Below, piece by piece: positions 1 through 5,596 of a DNA stretch of 5,596 bases. The notes beneath the pieces are model-generated. The model was not told the DNA's origin. It saw only the letters and a list, made by a program, of their open reading frames with translations, and did not search any database. The DNA lies in assembly GCA_002282555.1 (NCBI GenBank), contig NCJR01000148.1:1-5596 (forward strand), given 5' to 3'. This DNA comes from Rhodobacterales bacterium 34-62-10. GTDB lineage: Bacteria > Pseudomonadota > Alphaproteobacteria > Rhodobacterales > Rhodobacteraceae. The translations under genes were made by a program, and so were the position numbers. Every line of letters starts with the position of its first letter. Position 1 is the first letter of the stretch.

Positions 1-1997
1 ATCAGATAGCGTGCCTGATCCTCGCCGAACAGGGTCGGCGTGTCGGCGGCGTCGATCTGGAGGCCCAGACCCGCTGTCTCGGCCATCTCGAAGGCGGCGA
101 GTGCCAGACCGCCGTCGGACAGGTCGGTGCAGGCGCCGATCAGCGCATGATTGGTGCGGATGAAGTCGCCGTTGCGCCGCTCGGCCACAAGATCGACAGG
201 GGGCGCGTCGCCTTCCTCGCGGTGGAAAACTTCGGCCAGCAGCGCGGACTGGCCCAGATGCCCATGGGTGTCGCCGACCAGCAGCGCCAGATCCCCGTCG
301 TGGGCGTGGCCAAGGATCGCCTGATCGACATGGGGGATCAGACCCACGGCGCAGATCGTGGGCGTGGGCAGGATCCCTTTGCCGTCGGTTTCGTTGTAAA
401 GGCTGACATTGCCCGACACGATCGGCATGTCGAGGGCGGAGACTGCCGCGCCGATGCCTTTGATGGCGCCCACGAATTGCCCCATGATCTGCGGCTTTTC
501 AGGGTTGCCGAAGTTCAGGTTGTCCGTGGTGGCCAAGGGTTTCGCGCCCACGGCGGTGAGGTTGCGATAGGTTTCGGCCACGGCCTGCTTGCCCCCCTCG
601 AACGGGTTGGCAAAGACATAGCGCGGCGTCACATCCGAGGTGAAGGCGATCAGCTTGTCTGTGCCATGCACCCGGATGATGCCAGCACCCAGACCGGGTG
701 TCTGCACGGTATCGGCCATGACCTGGCTGTCATATTGCTGATAGACCCATTGTTTGGCGGCGTAATTTGGGCTGCCGATCAGGGCCTTGAGACCGTCAAT
801 CGGGTCGATACCCGGCACATCGCCCAAGGGGGCGGGCTTGGGCGTTTCCACCCATGGGCGGTCATATTCGGGCGCATTGCCCGACAGCGCCTTGAGCGGC
901 AGATCCGCCTTGCAGACATTGTTGTGCATGATCAGGAAGCGATCTTCGGGGATCGTCTCGCCGACGATGGCGAAATCGAGGTCCCATTTTTCGAACACGG
1001 CGCGGGCCTCGGCCTCTTTTTCGGGGCGCAGGACCATCAGCATGCGTTCCTGGGATTCGGACAGCATCATCTCATAGGCGGTCATGCCGGTTTCGCGGCA
1101 GGGCACCTTTTCCAGATCAAGGCGCACGCCCAGATCACCCTTGTCGCCCATTTCGACCGCCGAACAGGTCAGGCCAGCCGCCCCCATGTCTTGGATCGAG
1201 ATGACGGCGCCTGTCTGCATCAGCTCCATGCAGGCTTCCATCAGGCGCTTTTCGGTGAAGGGGTCACCCACCTGCACGGTGGGGCGCTTTTCCTCGATGC
1301 TGTCGTCAAACTCGGCCGAGGCCATGGTCGCGCCACCGACACCGTCGCGGCCGGTTTTGGCACCCAGATAGACGACAGGCATACCCACGCCGGATGCGGC
1401 GGAGTAGAAAATCTTGTCGGCATCGGCGAGGCCAGCGGCAAAGGCGTTCACAAGGCAGTTGCCGTTATAGGCGGGGTGAAACCGCACTTCGCCGCCCACG
1501 GTGGGCACGCCGAAGGCATTGCCATATCCGCCAATCCCCTCGACCACGCCATGCACCAGTTGCCGGGTCTTGGGATGATCGGGTGCGCCGAAAGACAGCG
1601 AGTTCATCGCCGCAATGGGGCGCGCGCCCATGGTGAACACATCGCGCAGGATGCCGCCCACGCCGGTGGCAGCGCCTTGATAGGGTTCGATATAGGAGGG
1701 GTGGTTGTGGCTTTCCATCTTGAAAACCACGGCTTGCCCGTCGCCGATATCGACAACGCCTGCATTCTCGCCGGGGCCGCAGATGACCTGCGGGCCTGTG
1801 GTGGGCAGGGTGCGGAGCCATTTCTTGGAAGATTTATAGGAACAATGCTCGTTCCACATGGCCGAGAAGATGCCAAGCTCGGTGAAGGTCGGTTCGCGTC
1901 CGATAATGTCGAGGATGCGCTGGTATTCATCGGGCTTGAGCCCGTGTGCCGCGATCAGTTCGGGCGTGATGGCCGGTTCTTGCACCATGTCTTGCAT
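1..1997 (-). CDS. purL: Phosphoribosylformylglycinamidine synthase subunit PurL (FGAM synthase II), C-terminus off window
   Basis: PurL is the ATP-dependent synthetase subunit of the fourth step of purine biosynthesis. It converts FGAR to FGAM in the cytoplasm, using ammonia from the PurQ glutaminase with PurS as partner. The reading frame is unbroken for 665 residues; the small-PurL family is usually about 720-740, so roughly the last 55-75 residues lie beyond the left edge. Visible signatures are [20 protein letters not shown] at about residues 38-57 (His51 aligns with the conserved active-site His), KMESHNHPS at 93-101, [18 protein letters not shown] at 108-125 (nucleotide/Mg binding), and the second-half [11 protein letters not shown] near 529-539. 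The chosen ATG reads [14 protein letters not shown] and sits 9 nt after AGGGGG; ATG at 2002 is out of frame. The gene diverges from the next one. No frameshift or missing motif was seen. Identification is very secure; it is the small form, not the 1300-residue fused enterobacterial enzyme. Confidence 0.97.
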   Translation of the reverse strand, partial: MQDMVQEPAITPELIAAHGLKPDEYQRILDIIGREPTFTELGIFSAMWNEHCSYKSSKKWLRTLPTTGPQVICGPGENAGVVDIGDGQAVVFKMESHNHPSYIEPYQGAATGVGGILRDVFTMGARPIAAMNSLSFGAPDHPKTRQLVHGVVEGIGGYGNAFGVPTVGGEVRFHPAYNGNCLVNAFAAGLADADKIFYSAASGVGMPVVYLGAKTGRDGVGGATMASAEFDDSIEEKRPTVQVGDPFTEKRLMEACMELMQTGAVISIQDMGAAGLTCSAVEMGDKGDLGVRLDLEKVPCRETGMTAYEMMLSESQERMLMVLRPEKEAEARAVFEKWDLDFAIVGETIPEDRFLIMHNNVCKADLPLKALSGNAPEYDRPWVETPKPAPLGDVPGIDPIDGLKALIGSPNYAAKQWVYQQYDSQVMADTVQTPGLGAGIIRVHGTDKLIAFTSDVTPRYVFANPFEGGKQAVAETYRNLTAVGAKPLATTDNLNFGNPEKPQIMGQFVGAIKGIGAAVSALDMPIVSGNVSLYNETDGKGILPTPTICAVGLIPHVDQAILGHAHDGDLALLVGDTHGHLGQSALLAEVFHREEGDAPPVDLVAERRNGDFIRTNHALIGACTDLSDGGLALAAFEMAETAGLGLQIDAADTPTLFGEDQARYL

Positions 1998-2006
1998 GTC
2001 ATTCGT

Positions 2007-2012
2007 CCCCCT
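2007..2012 (-). promoter_or_regulatory. Ribosome binding site of purL
   Basis: AGGGGG on the minus strand, 9 nt upstream of the ATG at 1997. It supports that start over the out-of-frame ATG at 2002, only 4 nt from the site. No convincing -35/-10 pair for purL was found in the 180-bp spacer; TAAAGA close to the gene, with TTTCCC 17 nt upstream of it, is too weak to call. Confidence 0.7.
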
Positions 2013-2146
2013 GGGCAGGTCTGCCGCGTCTCTTTACGACAAGGTGTTGCGCGGGGAAAGGGGCAGGCGACGTCAGAAAGCTCGCAACGGGATGCAAAAA
2101 ACAGTCGCCCTGCTTCTGCGCCGCACTAGTTTTGGTGCAGCCGGCG

Positions 2147-2171
2147 CTCTGCCGGAAGGTCACCGGCAGAG
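2147..2171 (+). repeat. Perfect 9-bp inverted repeat overlapping the ribosome binding site of the 2178 gene
   Basis: CTCTGCCGG (2147-2155), a 7-nt loop AAGGTCA, then CCGGCAGAG (2163-2171), an exact reverse complement. The right arm runs into AGAGGG (2168-2173), the probable Shine-Dalgarno of the gene starting at 2178. In the mRNA the AGAG part would therefore be base-paired. This could restrain translation of the downstream gene. As DNA it could instead be an operator or a relic without function. The repeat is certain; its role is inference. Confidence 0.7.
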
Positions 2172-2177
2172 GGCAGA

Positions 2178-2933
2178 ATGACAATTGTAACGATCCTTGG
2201 CAGCGGGCCCAACGTGATCCGGGCACAAAACTGGCCCAAATCGGCGCTGGGGCACGTGCTGGCCATCAACAATGCCTGGCAGGTGCGCCGCGATTGGGAC
2301 GCGCTGATCCATCCCGAAGATTTTCCGGCAGATCGTTGGCCACGCCATCTTTTGAAGGGGCAGTCGGTCGTGACGGCGCAGGACTATATCCCTGCCAACA
2401 ACGCTTATGGCGGTGTGGTATATGCCGGGGGGACCATGGCGTTCACGGCGGCTTATTGGGCGCTGTGGCGGCACCGGCCGCGTGTTCTGGCGGTGCTGGG
2501 CTGTGACATGGTCTATCCTGTTGCGGTGAACACGCATTTTTATGGCACCGGCACAGCCGATCCACTGCGACCGGATGTGACGCTGCAAAGCCTTGAGGCG
2601 AAATCGGCGCGGATCCTGCTGCTTGCGGCCCGGCAAGGCTGCGCGGTGGTGAACCTGTCCGTTGATCCCAGCAGGTTGCTGTTTCCACGCGCGCGGATCG
2701 ACGCGCTGGCAAGGCTGCGCCCTTTGGCCGTGGACGAAGGCGCCGTGCGTGCCGCGTTGCACGCAGAGTGCGCGCTTGGTGCGCGCGTCCCGTCCGGGCG
2801 ATACTGGAAGGAGGGGGGCGCACTTGATCCGGTGGATCTTGCGGCTGTGGATCGCCTGTGGTTGCAGGCATATCATGGCAGCATGGCTTTGGGCCGTGAT
2901 GCCGCACCGCAGAGCCGACTGACACAGGTCTGA
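2178..2933 (+). CDS. Uncharacterised 251-residue protein with DUF115/GT42-like motif layout
   Basis: I do not recognise a named family member. The protein has no signal peptide or membrane segment and looks cytosolic. It starts with a Rossmann-like strand and loop, TIVTILGSGPN (2-12), then AINNAW (29-34), LIHPEDFP (43-50), a Gly-rich GGVVYAGGTMAFTAAYWAL (78-96), VLAVLGCDMVY (103-113) and THFYGTGTADPLR (119-131). The C-terminal 120 residues are Arg/Ala/Leu-rich and helical. The order GxGPN, then a buried Asn, then a Gly-rich helix start, then LxGxDxxY, then TH recalls DUF115 (MptE-like) and GT42 sialyltransferase-type folds, so nucleotide-sugar or nucleotide-diphosphate chemistry is conceivable; this is pattern resemblance only. 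ATG 2178 has AGAGGG 4 nt upstream, within a hairpin. The gene stands alone, divergent from purL and convergent with the lysR strand. Coding status is supported by matching GC bias and motif-like conservation; function is unknown. Confidence 0.82.
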   Translation: MTIVTILGSGPNVIRAQNWPKSALGHVLAINNAWQVRRDWDALIHPEDFPADRWPRHLLKGQSVVTAQDYIPANNAYGGVVYAGGTMAFTAAYWALWRHRPRVLAVLGCDMVYPVAVNTHFYGTGTADPLRPDVTLQSLEAKSARILLLAARQGCAVVNLSVDPSRLLFPRARIDALARLRPLAVDEGAVRAALHAECALGARVPSGRYWKEGGALDPVDLAAVDRLWLQAYHGSMALGRDAAPQSRLTQV

Positions 2934-2947
2934 TCCGACCGCGCTAG

Positions 2948-2978
2948 GGTCCTGTCTGCGGGACCGTTCGGGTGGTCC
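2948..2978. repeat. GGTCC-GGACC-GGTCC alternating complementary arms after the 2178 gene
   Basis: GGTCC (2948-2952), GGACC (2961-2965) and GGTCC (2974-2978) lie just after the stop codon at 2933. The middle arm can pair with either flanking arm, giving two mutually exclusive 5-bp hairpins. On the plus strand the second hairpin is followed by AAAATCAC rather than a T run, so it is at best a weak or Rho-assisted transcript end for the upstream gene. Confidence 0.35.
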
Positions 2979-3014
2979 AAAATCACCGTATCCGCAGCTT
3001 TCCACCCGTTTGGT

Positions 3015-3044
3015 AAAAAAAAAGGCCGAGCACTAAGCTCGGCC
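3015..3044 (-). terminator. Strong Rho-independent terminator (minus strand)
   Basis: Read on the minus strand, GGCCGAGC (3044-3037), loop TTAGT, GCTCGGCC (3031-3024), then nine T residues (3023-3015). The 8-bp stem is perfect and G+C-rich and the T run is uninterrupted. The plus strand has only AAAG after the stem, so the element is directional. It can end the candidate small RNA and also read-through from lysR, whose stop codon lies about 150 bp upstream. Confidence 0.92.
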
Positions 3045-3098
3045 AAAGTCCAACAGGGAGGTATGATGATGATGCGAACCTAATCAGCATCACCGTCG
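3015..3098 (-). ncRNA. Candidate trans-acting small RNA with CCUCCC seed (about 84 nt)
   Basis: Minus-strand transcript predicted from promoter to terminator. Elements from 5' to 3': a hairpin GGTGATGC / GCATCATC (3094-3087 with 3075-3068, 8 bp including one G-U, 11-nt loop), a 23-nt stretch without obvious pairing (3067-3045) containing ATACCTCCCTGTTGG, and the terminator hairpin with T9. Hairpin, unpaired CCUCCC and terminator is the layout of alphaproteobacterial sRNAs such as the alpha-r8/MmgR family, which carries a conserved unpaired UUUCCUCCCU and is about 77 nt long. The CCUCCC core can pair with Shine-Dalgarno sequences. No ORF of useful length is present. The RNA could instead be processed from the lysR 3' UTR. 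The 5' end is inferred from the promoter guess; family membership is a hypothesis from memory of the motif. Confidence 0.55.
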
Positions 3099-3104
3099 AT
3101 TGAT

Positions 3105-3133
3105 GAATTAGGCATCCGTTTGTGTACGATCAA
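3105..3133 (-). promoter_or_regulatory. Possible promoter of the candidate sRNA
   Basis: Minus strand TTGATC (3133-3128), a 17-bp spacer, and TAATTC (3110-3105). The -35 box matches TTGA of TTGACA; the -10 match is weak. The implied transcription start is near 3098, which puts the complete 5' hairpin at the beginning of the RNA. Spacing is ideal but box quality is moderate. Confidence 0.35.
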
Positions 3134-3165
3134 GGCAAAAGATGCTGCATTACAGCAATGCGGGT

Positions 3166-3180
3166 ATGCGCATAGCGCAT
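3166..3180. repeat. ATGCGC-ATA-GCGCAT inverted repeat between lysR and the sRNA
   Basis: Perfect 6-bp arms with a 3-bp centre, 15 nt beyond the lysR stop codon. A nearby stretch (about 3143-3160) holds two overlapping small dyads, TGCTG-CATTA-CAGCA and GCATT-ACAGC-AATGC. None is followed by a T run, so these are not intrinsic terminators. They might stabilise the lysR mRNA 3' end or form a protein site upstream of the sRNA promoter. Confidence 0.4.
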
Positions 3181-3195
3181 GGCTTGGTTAACCTG

Positions 3196-4104
3196 TTAGC
3201 TAACTTCCTGATCTTTCATCTGTTTGCGATAACTGACGATCTCGTCCTGAACGAAGTCGCGGAAGGCTGCGACGCGTTTGGATTGCCGCAACTCTTCCGG
3301 GTAGGCGAGAAACACCGGCACCTCGACCGACTCGATGTCGGGCAGGATGCGCACCAGTTCGGGAAAATCATGGGTCAGGTAATCGGGCAGCACCCCGATC
3401 CCCAGATCATGCAGCACAGCCTGCAGGACGCCGAAATAATTATTCACCGTCAGCGTGGACTGGATGTCATGGGTCATCAGATATTGCACAAGATTGGCCC
3501 CGGCACCGACCTGCGCCGATTGCGGGTTCTGACAGATCAGCCGGTGCTTCGAGATATCCTCGACCTGTTCGGGTGCGCTGCGTTTGGCCAGATAGCTGGG
3601 CGAGGCGTAAAGGCGCATGCGGATATGCATCAGGCGTTTGCGGATCAGATCGGCCTGACTGGGTTCCTTCATGCGGATCGCCACATCAGCCTCGCGCATG
3701 GGCAGGTCGAGAACGCGTTCCTCCAGCATCAGGTCGATCTTGAGATCGGGATATTTTTCATAAAGCCGGGGCAGGCGCGGGGCGAGCCAGAGGCTGCCGA
3801 AGCCGGTCGTGGTGGTGACGCGCAATTCGCCGAACACCTCCTCCTCGCTGTCACGGATGCGGGCCGCGGCGGTATCCAGCCGTTTGGCCATCGAACTTGT
3901 CGCCTCGAACAGCAATTCGCCCTGTTCGGTGAGAATCAGGCCACGCGCATGACGATGGAACAGGGTCGTGTTCAGGCTGTCCTCAAGCGCGCGGATCTGC
4001 CGACTGACGGCGGATTGCGACAAATGCAGGGTGTCACCGGCATGGGTCAGGCTGCCGGCATCGGCGACCGCGTGAAATATTCTGAGTTTGTCCCAATCCA
4101 TCAT
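3196..4104 (-). CDS. LysR-type transcriptional regulator
   Basis: A 302-residue LysR-family DNA-binding regulator, the usual family length. The N-terminal winged helix-turn-helix covers about residues 3-62: WDKLRIFHAVADAGSLTHAG, then the recognition segment LSQSAVSRQIRALEDSL (28-44) and the wing FHRHARGLILTEQGELLF. After a linker helix, the substrate-binding effector domain begins near FGELRVTTTTGFGSLWLAPR and continues through EERVLDLPMREADVAIRM and GVLQAVLHDLGIGVLPDYL. The ATG at 4104 gives MMDWDKLRIF, the normal LysR beginning; an in-frame GTG at 4176 and an ATG at 4167 would add about 20 unconserved residues and lie close to the candidate transcription region, so I reject them. AGGAAG lies 13 nt upstream, somewhat far. 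The gene is divergent from the oxidoreductase at 4284 with 179 bp between, the standard LysR arrangement, so control of that gene and autoregulation are likely. The effector is unknown; an arylpyruvate or aromatic amino acid is a guess. Confidence 0.94.
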   Translation of the reverse strand: MMDWDKLRIFHAVADAGSLTHAGDTLHLSQSAVSRQIRALEDSLNTTLFHRHARGLILTEQGELLFEATSSMAKRLDTAAARIRDSEEEVFGELRVTTTTGFGSLWLAPRLPRLYEKYPDLKIDLMLEERVLDLPMREADVAIRMKEPSQADLIRKRLMHIRMRLYASPSYLAKRSAPEQVEDISKHRLICQNPQSAQVGAGANLVQYLMTHDIQSTLTVNNYFGVLQAVLHDLGIGVLPDYLTHDFPELVRILPDIESVEVPVFLAYPEELRQSKRVAAFRDFVQDEIVSYRKQMKDQEVS

Positions 4105-4214
4105 GGTAATAATCCGTCTTCCTGTGACGCCCGTGTGAAACAGGCGGAAATCGTTACCCTCTGACATCCCCCGCACCGTCCTATAACCAAAAGGTGAAAT
4201 AAAAAATAGTTTGG

Positions 4215-4235
4215 TAGGTCATTAATTGTGACCTA
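4215..4235. promoter_or_regulatory. Probable LysR operator: TAGGTCA-N7-TGACCTA dyad
   Basis: Perfect 7-bp arms (4215-4221, 4229-4235) with a 7-bp A/T centre, TTAATTG. A T-N11-A LysR box (T4219, A4231) lies exactly at the centre of the dyad, in the divergent spacer between a lysR gene and its probable target. The site covers the likely -35 region of the oxidoreductase promoter (centre about -32), which fits repression, or an activation site next to RNA polymerase. No equally good second copy was found. Confidence 0.65.
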
Positions 4236-4250
4236 ATATCGCGATATAGT
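4222..4250 (+). promoter_or_regulatory. Probable promoter of the indolepyruvate oxidoreductase gene
   Basis: TATAGT (4245-4250) matches TATAAT at 5 of 6 positions. Seventeen bp upstream, TTAATT (4222-4227) is a weak -35 box inside the operator centre. The implied start near 4257 gives a leader of about 27 nt to the ATG at 4284. A poor -35 overlapped by a LysR dyad suits an activator-dependent or repressed promoter. A promoter for lysR on the other strand could not be assigned with confidence; TATAGG near 4181-4186 (minus) is the best candidate. Confidence 0.45.
4236..4247. repeat. ATATCGCGATAT perfect palindrome at the -10 region
   Basis: A 12-bp perfect palindrome directly abutting the LysR dyad and overlapping the TATAGT -10 box by three bases. 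It may be a second regulator site or a lower-affinity LysR contact; its half-site differs from the TAGGTCA arm. Confidence 0.5.
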
Positions 4251-4270
4251 TAAAACAAGATCGTTCAGAT

Positions 4271-4276
4271 GGGGAG
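4271..4276 (+). promoter_or_regulatory. Ribosome binding site of the oxidoreductase gene
   Basis: GGGGAG ends 7 nt before ATG 4284, which decides that start. The in-frame ATG at 4269 would lie upstream of the site and add MGRCA, and the ATG at 4277 is out of frame. Confidence 0.75.
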
Positions 4277-4283
4277 ATGCGCG

Positions 4284-5596
4284 ATGTCCAGGCAGGAAAT
4301 AACCCTCAACGACAGGTTCGACCTTGAAAAGTCTCCGGTTCTGTTGAACGGAACGCAGGCTCTTGTGCGTCTGATGCTGATCCAGAAGGCGCGTGACCGT
4401 GCCGCAGGTCTGAATACGGCGGGTTTCGTGACGGGCTATCGCGGCTCGCCTCTTGGTGCGGTGGACATGCAGATGAATCGCGCCGCGAAACAATTGATGG
4501 CCGCCGATATCACTTTCGAGGAAGGGCTGAACGAGGATCTGGCCGCGACTGCCCTGTGGGGTGCGCAGCAGGCGGAATTGCGCGGGGAGGGCAAGTTCGA
4601 CGGGGTGTTCGGCCTGTGGTATGGCAAGGGCCCCGGTGTGGACCGCTCGGGCGATGTGATGCGCCATGCCAATATGGCGGGCAGTGCGCGGCACGGCGGC
4701 GTGCTGATGGCTATGGGGGATGACCATACGGGCGAATCCTCGACCGTGCTGCACCAGTCGGAATGGGCGATGGTGGATGCCTATATGCCGGTGGTCAGCC
4801 CTGCCGGTGTGCAGGAGATCCTGGATTACGGTGTCTATGGCTATGCGTTGTCGCGCTTTTCGGGGCTGTGGGTGGGCCTGAAGACGATGAAGGACACGGT
4901 CGAGGCGACCGCCGTGGTCGATGGCCGTCCTGATCGCATGACGCTGATCACCCCTGAATTCGAGATGCCGGAGGGGGGGCTGAACATCCGTCTGATCGAC
5001 ACGCCGCATGCGCAGGAAGCGCGGATGATCGATTACAAGCGTTTCGCCGCCGAGGTGTTCTCGCATGCCAACAAGATGGACAAGCGCGTCTGGGGCAAGC
5101 CGGGGGCCAAGATCGGGTTTGTTGCGGCAGGCAAGAACTGGCTGGATCTGGTGCATGCGCTGGCGCTTTTGAACATCGATGCGGCCGAGGCGGAGCGTCT
5201 GGGCATTACCACCTACAAGATCGGTCAGACCTTCCCGCTGGATATGAAGGGCTTTCACGACTGGGCTGAAGGGCTGGATCTGATCGTGGTGGTCGAGGAG
5301 AAGCGCAAGCTGATCGAGGTGCAGATCAAGGAAGCGATTTTTGACGATCGCCACGGACGGCGCGTCTGGGGCTGGCACAAGGGCGGCGGTGCGGGGTCGA
5401 TGCATGGCGAGGAGCTGTTCCCGACACGCGGTGCGCTGGACCCGATCATGATCGCCGAAAAGCTGGGTGGCATCCTGATCGACGAGGGGCGCAGCACCGA
5501 TGGCATCAAGGCGGGCCTGTCGGCGCTGGCCGATGCGCGGCGCAATGACAACGCGCAGGAACTGGCCTCGCGGCTGCCCTATTTCTGCTCGGGCTG
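4284..5596 (+). CDS. Indolepyruvate ferredoxin oxidoreductase (fused, TPP-dependent), N-terminal part
   Basis: This enzyme oxidatively decarboxylates arylpyruvates such as indole-3-pyruvate with CoA, giving the aryl-acetyl-CoA, CO2 and reduced ferredoxin; it acts in aromatic amino acid breakdown in the cytoplasm. The first 437 residues are present and unbroken; the fused proteobacterial form is around 1150 residues, so more than half lies beyond the right edge. The sequence starts MSRQEITLNDRFDLEKSPVL. Recognisable segments are GTQALVRLMLIQKARDRAAG (23-42), TGYRGSPLGAVD (50-61), NEDLAATALWGAQQ (83-96), LWYGKGPGVDRSGDVMRHAN (111-130) and MGDDHTGESS (144-153), typical of the pyrimidine-binding thiamine domain, then WGWHKGGG further on. 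The window stops at YFCSG, where family members continue with CPHN and the diphosphate-binding thiamine domain. The gene is divergent from lysR and preceded by a LysR-type dyad, so it is probably its target. The family call is firm; the true substrate range (indole-, phenyl- or hydroxyphenylpyruvate) cannot be read from sequence. Confidence 0.95.
   Translation, partial: MSRQEITLNDRFDLEKSPVLLNGTQALVRLMLIQKARDRAAGLNTAGFVTGYRGSPLGAVDMQMNRAAKQLMAADITFEEGLNEDLAATALWGAQQAELRGEGKFDGVFGLWYGKGPGVDRSGDVMRHANMAGSARHGGVLMAMGDDHTGESSTVLHQSEWAMVDAYMPVVSPAGVQEILDYGVYGYALSRFSGLWVGLKTMKDTVEATAVVDGRPDRMTLITPEFEMPEGGLNIRLIDTPHAQEARMIDYKRFAAEVFSHANKMDKRVWGKPGAKIGFVAAGKNWLDLVHALALLNIDAAEAERLGITTYKIGQTFPLDMKGFHDWAEGLDLIVVVEEKRKLIEVQIKEAIFDDRHGRRVWGWHKGGGAGSMHGEELFPTRGALDPIMIAEKLGGILIDEGRSTDGIKAGLSALADARRNDNAQELASRLPYFCSG

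Noticed and set aside
2080..2110. CGCAACGGGATGCAAAA as a PurR-type operator for purL
   Set aside because: It does not match the E. coli PurR consensus well, and this regulator is not expected in alphaproteobacteria of this kind.
147..2129. A 660-codon open frame on the plus strand
   Set aside because: It lies antisense to purL, whose protein is unmistakable. The translation is His/Gly/Asp-rich and family-less, as expected for the opposite strand of a high-GC gene.
2160..3005. A 281-codon minus-strand frame opposite the unknown gene
   Set aside because: Arg/Pro/Gln/His-rich without motif structure. The plus-strand frame has structured motifs and a start with a ribosome binding site, so it is the better coding candidate.
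3056..3083. GGGAGG followed by four ATG codons and a stop, like a leader peptide
   Set aside because: Spacing from GGGAGG to the first ATG is 1 nt, the peptide would be six residues, and no plus-strand gene follows. The sequence is better explained as the complement of the sRNA seed.
3142..4164. A 340-codon open frame on the plus strand
   Set aside because: Antisense shadow of the LysR gene; no recognisable domain and no ribosome binding site that fits.
4105..4176. A longer LysR start at GTG 4176 or ATG 4167
   Set aside because: The extra residues (SEGNDFRLFHTGVTGRR) do not resemble a LysR N-terminus, whereas MMDWDKLRIF at 4104 does; the long form would also nearly abolish the leader.
4233..5405. 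A 390-codon open frame on the minus strand
   Set aside because: Antisense shadow of the indolepyruvate oxidoreductase gene; Arg/His-rich low-complexity translation that also runs across the promoter region.

Overview
The window looks like chromosomal DNA from a GC-rich alphaproteobacterium, most likely of the Rhodobacteraceae/Roseobacter type. This is judged from protein style (the PurL, LysR and indolepyruvate oxidoreductase sequences), strong G/C third-position bias, and purine-rich Shine-Dalgarno sites. There is no mobile element, CRISPR array, tRNA or rRNA. The taxonomic call is from recognition of the proteins, not from a database search.

Layout: (1) 1-1997, minus strand: most of purL, the FGAM synthase large subunit of purine biosynthesis, with its C-terminus cut by the left window edge. 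(2) 1998-2177: a 180-bp divergent spacer with the purL ribosome binding site and a perfect 9-bp hairpin that overlaps the ribosome binding site of the next gene. (3) 2178-2933, plus strand: an uncharacterised 251-residue protein whose motif layout recalls DUF115/GT42 (sialyltransferase-like) proteins. (4) 2934-3195: a 262-bp non-coding gap. Its minus strand holds a strong intrinsic terminator preceded by a CCUCCC-containing unpaired stretch, a 5' hairpin and a plausible promoter, which together look like a small regulatory RNA of about 84 nt. (5) 3196-4104, minus strand: a LysR-type regulator. (6) 4105-4283: a 179-bp divergent control region with a perfect 7-7-7 dyad containing a centred T-N11-A LysR box, a 12-bp palindrome and a good -10 element. 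(7) 4284-5596, plus strand: the N-terminal 437 residues of a fused, TPP-dependent indolepyruvate ferredoxin oxidoreductase, cut by the right edge.

Functional reading: purL is housekeeping. The LysR gene and the oxidoreductase are divergent and share a control region with a LysR-type operator, so the regulator probably controls arylpyruvate (aromatic amino acid) oxidation and perhaps its own expression. The most interesting non-coding signal is the candidate sRNA downstream of lysR. Its predicted unpaired region is the exact complement of a strong ribosome binding site followed by a start codon, the hallmark of an sRNA that blocks translation initiation of several targets.
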